Shown: positions 1 through 9,357 of the stretch, one piece after another
How the letters are laid out: each line of letters begins with the position of its first letter
How positions within the stretch are numbered: position 1 is the first letter of the stretch
Assembly (NCBI GenBank): GCA_029243855.1
Contig: JAQWRG010000039.1
Location: 1-48,145 of the forward strand
Length of the DNA stretch: 48,145 bases
Direction of reading: 5' to 3'
From: Flavobacteriales bacterium
Lineage (GTDB): Bacteria; Bacteroidota; Bacteroidia; Flavobacteriales_D; Parvicellaceae
Program-made: the position numbers and the translations under genes
The notes under the pieces: model-generated
The model's input: only the letters and a program-made list of their open reading frames with translations
Told to the model about the DNA's origin: nothing
The model's database searches: none

Positions 1-1520
1 AAACAGGTCAACAACTTCTTTTAGGTGCATATTCTGCCATGAATAGACAAATTGCACGTGGAAAGATTCAAATGTATAACCGTCACGAAATGCTTGATGT
101 TGTTGTTGTTGATGGAAAAGCAAGAGGTATAATAGCTAGAAACTTGGTTACTGGTAAAATTGAAAGGCATTCAGCACATGCTGTCGTTTTAGCTTCTGGA
201 GGTTATGGAAATGTTTACTTTTTATCAACTAACGCAATGGGAAGTAATGTAACTGCAGGTTGGAAAGCACATAAAAAAGGAGCTTATTTTGCGAATCCTT
301 GTTACACACAAATACATCCAACTTGTATCCCTCGTTCTGGAGATTATCAATCCAAACTCACACTAATGTCAGAGTCTTTAAGGAATGACGGTAGGATTTG
401 GGTTCCAAAGCACAAAAAAGACGTTGAAGCTCTCAAATCAGGTTCAATTAAAGCAGTAAATATTTCTGAAGATGATAGAGATTATTATTTAGAAAGAAGG
501 TATCCTGCTTTTGGGAATTTAGTACCTAGAGATGTTGCTTCTAGAGCAGCAAAAGAAAGGTGTGATGCAGGTTATGGAGTAAATCAAACTGGGGAAGCTG
601 TTTATTTAGATTTTAGTGCTGCTATTAATAGATATGGAAAAGAACAAGCTCTTCTTAAAGGGTTAGATGTGAATAACGAAAAAACAGTTACTGATTTAGG
701 AAAAGATATTGTTAAGTCTAAATATGGTAACCTTTTTCAGATGTATGAAAAAATTGTAGATGAAAATCCATATGAAACTCCTATGATGATATATCCAGCT
801 GTTCATTACACTATGGGAGGAATTTGGGTTGATTATAACTTGATGACAACGGTTCCTGGGTTATATGCCATTGGGGAAGCTAACTTTTCTGATCATGGAG
901 CCAATAGATTAGGAGCATCTGCCTTAATGCAAGGGTTAGCCGATGGTTATTTTGTTTTGCCCTACACGATTGGAGATTATTTATCTGATGATATTAGAAC
1001 TGGACCAATTTCTATTGACTCAAAAGAATTTGATGAAGCAGAAAAAACGGTTGTCGATACGCTTAATAAACTCATTAATAATAAGGGGGTAAATTCAGTA
1101 GATTATTATCATAAGAAATTAGGCAAAATCATGTGGGATAAATGTGGTATGGCAAGAACTGAAAAAGGATTGAAAGAAGCAATGGCTGAAATAAAAATCC
1201 TTCGTGAAGATTTTTGGAAAAATGTAAGCGTTCCTGGAGAAGTAAATGAATTGAATCCTGAATTGGAGAAAGCAGGAAGAGTTGCAGACTTTCTTGAGTT
1301 AGGAGAATTGTTTGCTAAAGACGCTCTTGATAGAAACGAATCTTGTGGTGGGCATTTTAGAGAAGAGTATGCAACTCCTGAAGGAGAGGCAGAAAGAGAC
1401 GATAAGAACTTTTCTTATGTTTCAGCTTGGGAGTATAAAGGAGAACCATCTGATGCTGAATTGCACAAAGAGAATTTGAATTTTGAAAACATTGAAGTAA
1501 AAGTAAGGTCTTATAAATAA
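1..1520 (+). CDS. sdhA: Succinate dehydrogenase/fumarate reductase flavoprotein subunit, 5' truncated
   Basis: Flavoprotein subunit of complex II, which oxidises succinate to fumarate with covalently bound FAD and passes electrons to SdhB. The reading frame is already open at position 3 and reads [18 protein letters not shown], so the ATG at 39 is internal and the true start with the N-terminal FAD-binding loop lies upstream of the window. About 505 residues remain. Visible family signatures are [12 protein letters not shown] (substrate-site histidine), the FAD-contacting [19 protein letters not shown] segment, and the C-terminal helical domain with [14 protein letters not shown]. It is followed after 7 bases by sdhB, the usual sdhCAB order in Bacteroidota. 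I am sure of the family; the choice between succinate dehydrogenase and fumarate reductase rests on the aerobic context. Confidence 0.97.
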   Translation, partial: TGQQLLLGAYSAMNRQIARGKIQMYNRHEMLDVVVVDGKARGIIARNLVTGKIERHSAHAVVLASGGYGNVYFLSTNAMGSNVTAGWKAHKKGAYFANPCYTQIHPTCIPRSGDYQSKLTLMSESLRNDGRIWVPKHKKDVEALKSGSIKAVNISEDDRDYYLERRYPAFGNLVPRDVASRAAKERCDAGYGVNQTGEAVYLDFSAAINRYGKEQALLKGLDVNNEKTVTDLGKDIVKSKYGNLFQMYEKIVDENPYETPMMIYPAVHYTMGGIWVDYNLMTTVPGLYAIGEANFSDHGANRLGASALMQGLADGYFVLPYTIGDYLSDDIRTGPISIDSKEFDEAEKTVVDTLNKLINNKGVNSVDYYHKKLGKIMWDKCGMARTEKGLKEAMAEIKILREDFWKNVSVPGEVNELNPELEKAGRVADFLELGELFAKDALDRNESCGGHFREEYATPEGEAERDDKNFSYVSAWEYKGEPSDAELHKENLNFENIEVKVRSYK

Positions 1521-1527
1521 CAACACT

Positions 1528-2274
1528 ATGAACCTAAATCTTAAAATCTGGAGACAAAAAAGCAATAGCGATAAAGGGAAAATTGTAGACTACCCTATAT
1601 CAGATGTATCCGAACATATGTCATTCTTAGAAATGTTAGATGTTCTTAATGAAGGATTGATTGCAAAGGGAGAAGAACCTGTTGCTTTTGATCATGACTG
1701 TAGAGAAGGGATTTGTGGAATGTGTTCATTGTATATTAATGGTGAAGCACATGGACCAGATAGGGCGGTTACTACTTGTCAACTTCATATGAGGAAATTT
1801 AAGGATGGAGACACTATTTTTATAGAGCCTTTTAGAGCTACAGCACTTCCTGTAATTAAAGACTTAATTGTTGATAGAAGCGCATTTGATAGAATACAAC
1901 AAGCTGGAGGCTTTGTTTCTGTTAATACTTCTGGCAATACTCAAGATGCTAATGCTATTCCTATCCGTAAAGAAAATGCTGATTTGGCATTTGATGCGGC
2001 AACTTGTATTGGATGCGCAGCATGTGTTGCTTCATGTAAAAATGCTTCAGCCATGCTTTATGTTTCGGCTAAAGTTTCTCAATTTGCCTTATTGCCTCAA
2101 GGTGAAGTTGAAGCCAAGGAGAGAGTAATCAATATGGTTAACAAGATGGATGAAGAAGGGTTTGGGAATTGTACCAATACTGGAGCATGTGAGGTAGAGT
2201 GTCCAAAAGGAATCTCTCTTGACAACATTGCAAGAATGAATAGAGAGTTTTTGAGTGCTAAGATTAAAAAATAA
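1528..2274 (+). CDS. sdhB: Succinate dehydrogenase/fumarate reductase iron-sulfur subunit
   Basis: Iron-sulfur subunit of complex II, carrying electrons from the SdhA flavin to the membrane anchor and quinone. The 248 residues show the plant-type ferredoxin [2Fe-2S] motif [11 protein letters not shown] with its fourth cysteine in TTCQLHM, then two C-terminal cysteine clusters, [11 protein letters not shown] and [14 protein letters not shown], which bind the [4Fe-4S] and [3Fe-4S] centres. Length fits the Bacteroidota family. It sits 7 bases after sdhA and is probably the last gene of an sdhCAB operon. Its stop is only 3 bases from the stop of the convergent gene at 2278, leaving no room for an intrinsic terminator. 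Confidence 0.97.
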   Translation: MNLNLKIWRQKSNSDKGKIVDYPISDVSEHMSFLEMLDVLNEGLIAKGEEPVAFDHDCREGICGMCSLYINGEAHGPDRAVTTCQLHMRKFKDGDTIFIEPFRATALPVIKDLIVDRSAFDRIQQAGGFVSVNTSGNTQDANAIPIRKENADLAFDAATCIGCAACVASCKNASAMLYVSAKVSQFALLPQGEVEAKERVINMVNKMDEEGFGNCTNTGACEVECPKGISLDNIARMNREFLSAKIKK

Positions 2275-2277
2275 AAA

Positions 2278-2778
2278 TCACCTCTTTATCTGAGCATGAA
2301 TGATTTTTTCTACAATACTTCTATTGTATTCAAAGTCCCACATTATCTCTTTTTTTATTTCATTATAATATGCTATTGAAACTGGTTCTCTTTCAAGAAA
2401 TCTAATGTTTTCATTGCCTTTAAAATGAAAAAGCCCTAAATCCGCTTTTAATTTAAATCGTTTAATTTTTTTTTCAGGATAGTTGGTTGTATTTACAATA
2501 ATATGTTTTGATACAAACCCTTTTTTTTGAAAAACAATTTTATACAACGAACGTTTTTTTATCTCGAATTTAAAAACATGTCCTTTGTTAAATACAGAGT
2601 CAATCTTTTTAGAGTTTTCAAAAATTAACACGGAGCATCCTTTTAATTTATGTTGAAAATTATCAGAACTATTTAAATCGATTATTGTTTTAACTTTTAT
2701 AGGCTTTTGAGTTATACCATATAAACATAGACATAAAAAAACAACAGTAAATAAGGTCTTATTAATACTCATAATCAC
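2278..2778 (-). CDS. Small exported protein of unknown function
   Basis: I do not recognise a named family. The 166-residue product starts with a clear signal peptide (MSINKTLFTVVFLCLCLYGI, then TQ as likely cleavage region). The mature part has alternating hydrophobic strands (KGCSVLIFENSKKIDSVF, YKIVFQKKGFVSKHIIVNT) that resemble the small beta-sandwich (carboxypeptidase-regulatory/PEGA-like) domains common in exported Bacteroidota proteins; this likeness is by eye only. No catalytic motif is visible. Met3 (2772) is an alternative start just inside the first ATG. It converges on sdhB and has about 90 bases of AT-rich sequence upstream with no recognisable gene. Confidence 0.7.
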   Translation of the reverse strand: MIMSINKTLFTVVFLCLCLYGITQKPIKVKTIIDLNSSDNFQHKLKGCSVLIFENSKKIDSVFNKGHVFKFEIKKRSLYKIVFQKKGFVSKHIIVNTTNYPEKKIKRFKLKADLGLFHFKGNENIRFLEREPVSIAYYNEIKKEIMWDFEYNRSIVEKIIHAQIKR

Positions 2779-2867
2779 TTAATCCAACAGATAATAGTTG
2801 ATTGATTGAAATAAAAATAATTATTTCAATTCATTTAAAAAGGCTAGGAGTGTTTTATTTTGAAAAA

Positions 2868-3818
2868 TTAAAATACTTGGGAAGCAATTTTTCTAACGGC
2901 TTCACCTTTACCCATTGTATAAAAATGCAATACCGGAGCTTCTTTTTTAATTAATTCTTTAGCTTGTTTTATTGACCACTCAACCCCTATTTTTTGAACC
3001 TCTTCATTCGTTTTGCATTTTTCAAGTTCATTTGAGAGTTCTTCTGGAAAGTTGACATGAAAAAATTTTGGAATGAAACTTAAATGACGAAGTGTGGTTA
3101 GCGGTTTTAATCCTGGTATAATTGGAACGGTTATTCCTATGTCTCTACATTTTTTTACAAATGAAAAATACTTTTCATTGTCATAAAACAATTGAGTTAC
3201 TATAAATTCAGCACCAGCATCTACTTTCTTTTTAAGATGCTTCATGTCACTGTTAAGATTCATAGCTTCAAAATGTTTTTCAGGGTAACCTGCAGCGCCA
3301 ATACAAAAATTTGAAGGACTGTTTTTAGTTTCTTCATAAAGGTATTGACCATTATTCATATCTTTAATTTGATTAATTAAATCAACTGCATATTTACTTC
3401 CTCCTTTTGTGGGAACAAAAGTAGCTTCATTTTTCATTGGATCACCTCTCAGAGCTAAGACATTATCAACCCCTAAAAATTTCAAATCTATTAAAGCACT
3501 TTCAGTTTCTTCCTTAGTAAACCCTCCACAAATAATATGAGGAATTGCATCTACTTTATATCTATTCATTAAAGCTGCACAGATTCCAACTGTTCCAGGT
3601 CTTTTTTTGACGGACACTTTTTTCAATAAGCCATTTCCCATCTTTTTATATTCGTATTCTTCTCGATGATACGTTACGTTTATAAAAGGAGGGTTAAACT
3701 CCATTAGTGGATCAATTCCGGCACATATGTCTTCTATCCCCTTACCTTTTAATGGTGGAATAATTTCAAATGAAAAAATAGTTTCTTTGCTATTTTTAAT
3801 GTAGTCAGTTACTTTCAT
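2868..3818 (-). CDS. metF: Methylenetetrahydrofolate reductase
   Basis: Reduces 5,10-methylene-THF to 5-methyl-THF using FAD and NAD(P)H, supplying the methyl group for methionine synthesis. The 316-residue product starts at the ATG at 3818 (MKVTDYIKNSKETIFSFEIIPP). The frame is open further upstream but those 15 residues are hydrophobic and not conserved in the family. Signatures are FSFEIIPPLKG with the catalytic Glu, NVTYHR, LALRGDPMKNE (FAD site), FCIGAAGYPEKH (folate/NAD site) and TQLFYD. Its neighbour lepA is divergent across about 167 bases holding an inverted repeat at 3881-3904. The methionine-pathway relative at 16869 is far away, so no operon link is visible. Confidence 0.95.
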   Translation of the reverse strand: MKVTDYIKNSKETIFSFEIIPPLKGKGIEDICAGIDPLMEFNPPFINVTYHREEYEYKKMGNGLLKKVSVKKRPGTVGICAALMNRYKVDAIPHIICGGFTKEETESALIDLKFLGVDNVLALRGDPMKNEATFVPTKGGSKYAVDLINQIKDMNNGQYLYEETKNSPSNFCIGAAGYPEKHFEAMNLNSDMKHLKKKVDAGAEFIVTQLFYDNEKYFSFVKKCRDIGITVPIIPGLKPLTTLRHLSFIPKFFHVNFPEELSNELEKCKTNEEVQKIGVEWSIKQAKELIKKEAPVLHFYTMGKGEAVRKIASQVF

Positions 3819-3880
3819 AATTAATAAGAAGACAAATAAACACGTTAAAACAATTATATCCAATAAGTATTAACTCAATT

Positions 3881-3904
3881 TTAAGAAAAAGTATTCTTAA
3901 GAAT
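3881..3904. repeat. Inverted repeat between divergent metF and lepA
   Basis: TTAAGAA (3881-3887) and TTCTTAA (3894-3900) form an inverted repeat, and the second arm is itself the centre of the perfect 12-bp palindrome ATTCTTAAGAAT (3893-3904). It lies about 63 bases before the metF start and 82 before the lepA start. It could be an operator for a dimeric regulator or chance in AT-rich DNA. Confidence 0.3.
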
Positions 3905-3971
3905 GTAATTAGGAGAATAATCCAAATAAATAATTATGATAAAGGATAGAATATTTAGTTGAGGAATATGT

Positions 3972-3979
3972 TACATTTG
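3972..3979 (+). promoter_or_regulatory. Possible -7 promoter element for lepA
   Basis: TACATTTG matches the Bacteroidota -7 consensus TAnnTTTG exactly and ends 6 bases before the lepA ATG at 3986. If used, transcription would begin at or next to the start codon (leaderless mRNA). No convincing -33 TTG lies at the usual distance, so confidence is low. Confidence 0.3.
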
Positions 3980-3985
3980 CCGGAG

Positions 3986-5779
3986 ATGAAAAACATCAGG
4001 AATTTTTGCATAATAGCACACATAGATCACGGTAAAAGTACATTGGCTGATAGGTTGTTACAAAAAACAGCTACAATTTCTGATCGTGAAATGAAAGATC
4101 AAGCTCTTGACGATATGGACATAGAGCGAGAACGAGGTATAACTATCAAAAGCCATGCTATTCAAATGAATCATCAAGTTGATGGAGTTGACTTTAGATT
4201 AAACCTTATCGATACACCTGGCCATGTTGATTTTTCTTATGAGGTTTCTAGGTCTATTGCTGCATGTGAGGGAGCTTTATTAATTGTTGATGCTTCACAA
4301 GGTATTGAAGCTCAAACTATTTCAAATTTATATCTAGCTCTTGAAAATGATTTAGAAATAATCCCCATTCTAAACAAAATGGATCTTCCAGGGGCCATGC
4401 CTGAAGAAGTGACGGATCAAATTATTGATCTAATTGGCTGTGACGCTTCTGATGTAATTCCAGCTAGTGGAAAAACAGGACTAGGTGTAGACGAAATTTT
4501 AGATGCCATAATAAATAAAATTCCATCACCAAAAGGAGGTGAAAACAAACCTTTAGAGGCAATGATTTTTGACTCTGTTTTTAACCCTTTCAGAGGAATA
4601 ATTGCTTACTACAGAATTTTTAATGGTGTTTTAAAGAAGGGTGATCAAGTAAGGTTTTTTAATACTGAAAAAACATATTATGCTGATGAAATAGGCGTTT
4701 TAAAAATGGATCTTCATCCATTAAAGGAGTTAAGGGCAGGCGATGTAGGTTATATTATAAGTGGTGTAAAAAAAGCAAATGAGGTAAAAGTTGGTGATAC
4801 GATTACGTTACTTTCTAATCCTTGTACTCAAGCAATTAAAGGTTTTGAAGATGTTAAACCAATGGTTTTTGCAGGTATCTACCCCGTTGACACTGATGAT
4901 TATGAAGAGTTAAGAGCTTCAATGGAAAAATTGCAATTGAACGATGCTTCTTTGGTATTTGAACCAGAATCTTCGGCAGCATTAGGTTTTGGTTTTAGAT
5001 GTGGATTTTTAGGTATGCTACATATGGAAATCATTCAAGAAAGATTGGAACGAGAATTTAACATGTTGGTTATTACAACGGTTCCAAATGTTTCCTATAG
5101 TGTTTTTCTAAAAAAAGAATTAGAAGAACTTATCGTTTATAATCCATCGGAATTACCTGATCCATCAAAAATAGAATGGATTGAAGAACCTTATATTTTT
5201 GCTCAGGTTATTACAAAATCTGAATATGTAGGCGCAGTGATGAATTTATGTATTGAGAAAAGAGGGGAGTTAACCAATCAAGTTTATTTAACTCAAGATA
5301 GAGTTGAGTTGAGTTTTCAAATGCCTCTTTCTGAAATAGTTTTTGATTTTTACGATCGATTAAAATCTGTAAGTAGAGGATATGCTTCGTTTGATTATTC
5401 ACCGAGTGGTTATAGAAAGTCAGACTTAATTAAGTTAGATATTTTATTGAATGCAGAACAAGTTGATGCTTTGTCAGCATTAGTGCACAGAAGTAATGCT
5501 TTTACATTAGGTAAAAAAATATGCCTTAAGTTAAAAGAGTTGATTCCGCGTCAACAATTTGAAATACCCATTCAAGCTGCTATTGGAGCTAAAATTGTTT
5601 CAAGAGAAACAGTAAAAGCACTTAGAAAAGACGTTACTGCTAAATGTTATGGAGGAGATATAACTCGAAAAAGAAAATTACTTGAGAAACAGAAAGCAGG
5701 AAAAAAACGAATGCGTCAAGTAGGTAGAGTTGAAGTTCCACAAGAGGCGTTTTTAGCAGTTCTAAAATTAGATAGTTAG
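3986..5779 (+). CDS. lepA: Elongation factor 4 (LepA), translational GTPase
   Basis: Ribosome-associated GTPase that acts on stalled or late-assembly 30S/70S complexes. The 597-residue product starts [20 protein letters not shown] motifs are AHIDHGKST (P-loop), RERGITI (switch I), DTPGH, and NKMDLPG. The EF-4-specific C-terminal domain is present ([22 protein letters not shown] near the end). I chose ATG 3986 over upstream TTG 3959 and ATG 3968 because the family begins at MKNIRN and total length (597) equals the usual 595-600. The stop lies 2 bases from the stop of the convergent 5782 gene. Confidence 0.97.
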   Translation: MKNIRNFCIIAHIDHGKSTLADRLLQKTATISDREMKDQALDDMDIERERGITIKSHAIQMNHQVDGVDFRLNLIDTPGHVDFSYEVSRSIAACEGALLIVDASQGIEAQTISNLYLALENDLEIIPILNKMDLPGAMPEEVTDQIIDLIGCDASDVIPASGKTGLGVDEILDAIINKIPSPKGGENKPLEAMIFDSVFNPFRGIIAYYRIFNGVLKKGDQVRFFNTEKTYYADEIGVLKMDLHPLKELRAGDVGYIISGVKKANEVKVGDTITLLSNPCTQAIKGFEDVKPMVFAGIYPVDTDDYEELRASMEKLQLNDASLVFEPESSAALGFGFRCGFLGMLHMEIIQERLEREFNMLVITTVPNVSYSVFLKKELEELIVYNPSELPDPSKIEWIEEPYIFAQVITKSEYVGAVMNLCIEKRGELTNQVYLTQDRVELSFQMPLSEIVFDFYDRLKSVSRGYASFDYSPSGYRKSDLIKLDILLNAEQVDALSALVHRSNAFTLGKKICLKLKELIPRQQFEIPIQAAIGAKIVSRETVKALRKDVTAKCYGGDITRKRKLLEKQKAGKKRMRQVGRVEVPQEAFLAVLKLDS

Positions 5780-5781
5780 AT

Positions 5782-8700
5782 TTAGAAAAATGCTCTTAAT
5801 TGAACACCTCCATTGTGAATGGGGTTGTTTTCTTGAGACTTTCTTCCATTATAGTTTAGTGAAAGTTGAAGGTTTTTAGCTAAGTTTCTTTGAACACTAA
5901 ATGTCCATGTAGTATTAAACCCTTGTTGAAGAGCTTCTAGCATTTCAAATCCTATTGTGCTATTACTTTCTCCATTAAATTGAATATTTACTAGATGAAT
6001 GCTTCCAGATATTAGACCTTTGTTCTTTTTGCTTTTTCTAAATTCAGCTCCGATATCGGTTAAAAAGGCTTGTTCTCCACCATAGTCATAGGAATTCTTT
6101 TTTTCAGCATATCTACCAACTAAACTCAATCTAAATAGTGTGTTTGGTTGAAAAGAAAACTTACCACTAAAATCTTCAATATTAAGTTCGTAATTTCTAG
6201 TTGATGCATAAGATGAGAAATTAGTTTTCATTTCTCTGTTGGCGCTTACATTAAACATTATCTCTCTAGTTATATTCCAACGTATTTTGAGTTCATTGTT
6301 GTATTTAGTTCTGTAGTCAGAACCGTTCATTAATAATTGTTTATTTCCGTAGAGTTGTGTAGTAAATTCAAAACTGTATTTAGGATCAGATCGGTTAAAA
6401 AAGAAACTATTTCTAAAAGAATTTGAGAGGTTTTGAATGCTTGAATCGTTTGGAGAAATAAGTGGGTTTATTAGTTTGTTGAAATCAAATGAATTTGTTT
6501 TTTTATCAGTATTTATAGCCGTTTGGTTGTAAAACTTACTTAATACTTTCCCTATAGTTGAGGTTTTATTTAAAAACCTTTTAGGGTCGATGTTTAAGTT
6601 CTGACTAAATTGGTAATTGTAAACTTTTATGTAATTGCTGTTTGGGGTGAAGACTCGAATATATGTGGCTTGATCAGTATATTGAGCTATTTCAAATTCA
6701 TTAATTTCTTTAATTCCATTTTCATTGTAGTCAATCCATGTATATATCCCTTGTCCTGCAGGAACTTCAAAATAGATAAACTCTTTTTGTAATTCTAAAC
6801 CTGAACCAATTTCCATAAATGAGTTGGTGTAAATACCTCCATTAAGCAACCTTAATTGGTAGGTAATTCTACTTGTTAAAGAGTTTTCAGGATTAATACT
6901 GGTTAAGCTTGTATCTGTTTCAAGATTTCTTAACGCTATATTATAGGTTAATTTATTGTTTTTATTTTTATGCAAATTTATTCTTAAGCCAGGGCTTTTG
7001 GCTGAAGTTGCTTTTTTTAGTAATAGTTCATTTTTAAACCAATCGTATCTTTCTTGATAATATAATTGAAAAGTATTTTTTGTAGAATCGCCATTTTCAA
7101 TAAATATTTTCCAATCATAAAACCTATAACTAGAATTATTTAATGTATCGTTGGTGTAAAATTCATTTTGCTCATGAATATCTTTAAAGCCCATTTTCAC
7201 TAGGCCAAATTTTTTATTTATATCACTTTCATGTCTTAAAAATTTAGTATTGTTGTCACTTTCAGAAATCAAATAACTACCATCTATTTTTGCATTTACT
7301 TTTTCACTCCAATTTAAGTTTAAATTATTTTTAAAACCATTGTATTTATCCTCCAATATAAATGAGTTAATGTCGTAGGATAGGTTTCCTTTTTCGGGGT
7401 TAATTAATTTCCATTTTGCTTTACTAATCAATTGGTCTTTATTGAGTTCTAATTGTTGTATGTTCCAATTTCTTTCAAATTCAACAGCTCTAAATCGTTC
7501 AATTCTATTGAATGTTTTATTTACAGCTTCTAAACTAAAGCTTTGTTCCATAAGCCAATATTTACCTAAATTATAATTAGACTTAATTTTAGCCAATCCT
7601 GAAAAGCCAATATTGTCATTTTGATCATGATTAGAAAAGGTGTTTATATCCATATTTGAACTAGCAAGCTCTACATTCAATATGTTGTTTTTCCATGTCT
7701 TTTCTAGTCCAGTATTTAACAACTGTCTTTTTTTTGGTGTTACCAATTGCCTTATCGGTCCATGAGTCCCATTGTGTGAGATTAATCCTTGTACTGTGTC
7801 AGGTGAAACCCATTCAAATACTTTTCCAAAAGCATTATATTCTTTAATTATATAGTCACCGTCTCCATCAGCTATTGGGCTAAAAATAATTCTGTAATTG
7901 GCTTTGTTAGGGTCAGTTGAAAATTGATAAACATCATATCCTAAAGAGTCAAATTTTTCATACATGTTAACTCCATCATAATACGCCATGCTGTCAACAC
8001 CAGAACTAACAGCTTGATTAATCTGATCACCAATATTAACCATCAATTCCCTGTCGTTTAGATTGTAATCTTGTTGAAGTGGTTGGTTTTTGCTGTCTTG
8101 TTCTCCATAAAAATTTAAAAATAATTTTAAATTTTTCTTTGAAAAAGTTGAGTTAGATTCAATTAGTGATCTAGCGTAATTTTTATCACTGTATTGAAAT
8201 TCAACTATTATTCTTTTGTCTTTAGTTATCAATTGATTGGCTGTGAAATTTAATTCAGCAGTATTGTAATCAATAGTATAATCGTTGTTTTGCCCTCTTT
8301 TTAAAAGTTTACCGTCTATGTAGATATTTTCAGTTCCGCTAAGAACTATTATAAACGATTCGTTTTCACTTCCAGTTAGTCGATATGGACCTTGATTGCC
8401 TTCAATACCCTGAATTACATTTCTTGAAAACTTACCCTTACTAATGGCAATGCTGTTTTTAAAAGATAGTTTAGAACCTTTACTATTTGTTAGGTTATTT
8501 TCAATTTGTAAACCTTGTCCTCTTTTGTTGTAATTTAAAAAATATCCTTTTGGCTTGTTCATCCAGAAATCGCCCATTATTAAATTCCAATTTTTATGTA
8601 ATACTTTAATAAATACTTGGTCAAAGTCTTGAAGTTGTTGTGTGTTTCCTTGAGGTTGAATAGGAATATTTGCATCGGTAACCGATGCTAAAATTTTTAA

Positions 8701-9222
8701 ATCTGGAGAAATATTCCCTGATAATTGCAGATTTAAATTGGAGTTTAATGAAAAGTTTTGATTATTGCCTACCATTATGCCTCTTGATAAGCTTCCAGAT
8801 TTATTCAGCTGGGTTTCGCTAAATAAATCATTTTTGATGGTGTTTGTTTGGATTCTAATTGGCACATAATCGTCTTTTTCTTGCCGATTCATTAATAAAG
8901 TATCGTGTTTAAAATAGTCATTAATGAAATTTATACCGAGCAATTGGTATCTAATTGTTAGGCTACCTATTTGATGTTCTTTTAAATAAAGTGTTGATTT
9001 TATTGGATTTATTTCATAAGCTGATTTTGGAAGTGTGGATCCATTACTGGTAGTTATAGAAATAGTGTTAGGGTTAATTGAGGCCGTGTCCAATACAATT
9101 GAATCTAGGGCTGATGTCACGGTCAAATATCTGTACGAACTCTCTTTATGTTGTCCCCAACTTATAATAGGAGCTAAAATTAATATGCAGAAAAAAATAT
9201 TCTTTCGAATGGAAAACCGCAT
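5782..9222 (-). CDS. Large SprA-like outer-membrane beta-barrel protein
   Basis: A 1146-residue exported protein. Residues 1-23 are a signal peptide (ending IISWGQ). A strand-rich N-terminal region (about 30-120) is followed near 140-215 by the motif string LSRGIMVGNNQNFSLNS, LNLQLSG, SVTDANIPIQPQGNTQQLQ and DFDQVFIKV, which is close to the repeated module I know from the gliding/T9SS translocon protein SprA (Sov). The rest is amphipathic beta strands rich in Asn, aromatic and charged residues, and the protein ends in LRAFF, with the C-terminal aromatic typical of outer-membrane barrels. At less than half the length of SprA (about 2,400), it is a shorter relative rather than the translocon itself. 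Substrate and partners are unknown. It is a single-gene unit between convergent lepA and the divergent gene at 9358. Confidence 0.75.
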   Translation of the reverse strand: MRFSIRKNIFFCILILAPIISWGQHKESSYRYLTVTSALDSIVLDTASINPNTISITTSNGSTLPKSAYEINPIKSTLYLKEHQIGSLTIRYQLLGINFINDYFKHDTLLMNRQEKDDYVPIRIQTNTIKNDLFSETQLNKSGSLSRGIMVGNNQNFSLNSNLNLQLSGNISPDLKILASVTDANIPIQPQGNTQQLQDFDQVFIKVLHKNWNLIMGDFWMNKPKGYFLNYNKRGQGLQIENNLTNSKGSKLSFKNSIAISKGKFSRNVIQGIEGNQGPYRLTGSENESFIIVLSGTENIYIDGKLLKRGQNNDYTIDYNTAELNFTANQLITKDKRIIVEFQYSDKNYARSLIESNSTFSKKNLKLFLNFYGEQDSKNQPLQQDYNLNDRELMVNIGDQINQAVSSGVDSMAYYDGVNMYEKFDSLGYDVYQFSTDPNKANYRIIFSPIADGDGDYIIKEYNAFGKVFEWVSPDTVQGLISHNGTHGPIRQLVTPKKRQLLNTGLEKTWKNNILNVELASSNMDINTFSNHDQNDNIGFSGLAKIKSNYNLGKYWLMEQSFSLEAVNKTFNRIERFRAVEFERNWNIQQLELNKDQLISKAKWKLINPEKGNLSYDINSFILEDKYNGFKNNLNLNWSEKVNAKIDGSYLISESDNNTKFLRHESDINKKFGLVKMGFKDIHEQNEFYTNDTLNNSSYRFYDWKIFIENGDSTKNTFQLYYQERYDWFKNELLLKKATSAKSPGLRINLHKNKNNKLTYNIALRNLETDTSLTSINPENSLTSRITYQLRLLNGGIYTNSFMEIGSGLELQKEFIYFEVPAGQGIYTWIDYNENGIKEINEFEIAQYTDQATYIRVFTPNSNYIKVYNYQFSQNLNIDPKRFLNKTSTIGKVLSKFYNQTAINTDKKTNSFDFNKLINPLISPNDSSIQNLSNSFRNSFFFNRSDPKYSFEFTTQLYGNKQLLMNGSDYRTKYNNELKIRWNITREIMFNVSANREMKTNFSSYASTRNYELNIEDFSGKFSFQPNTLFRLSLVGRYAEKKNSYDYGGEQAFLTDIGAEFRKSKKNKGLISGSIHLVNIQFNGESNSTIGFEMLEALQQGFNTTWTFSVQRNLAKNLQLSLNYNGRKSQENNPIHNGGVQLRAFF

Positions 9223-9326
9223 AAATCACAAGTTTTTTAAATGGTTTATTCTATAAACGAACATTAATATGATTTGTTTTGAATATAATTATTAATCTTG
9301 ATTTTAAGCTAGGATTAAATTTGTTC

Positions 9327-9334
9327 TATATTTG
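9327..9334 (+). promoter_or_regulatory. -7 promoter element upstream of the peptide-binding lipoprotein
   Basis: TATATTTG is an exact match to TAnnTTTG, 23 bases before the ATG at 9358. A TTG at 9298-9300 is 26 bases upstream, slightly longer than the usual spacing. Confidence 0.45.
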
Positions 9335-9357
9335 TTACTATAACAACAAAATAACTA

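Noticed and set aside
3819-3863. Longer MetF start
   Set aside because: The extra 15 residues are a hydrophobic stretch not typical of MetF; ATG 3818 gives the usual MKVTDYI start.
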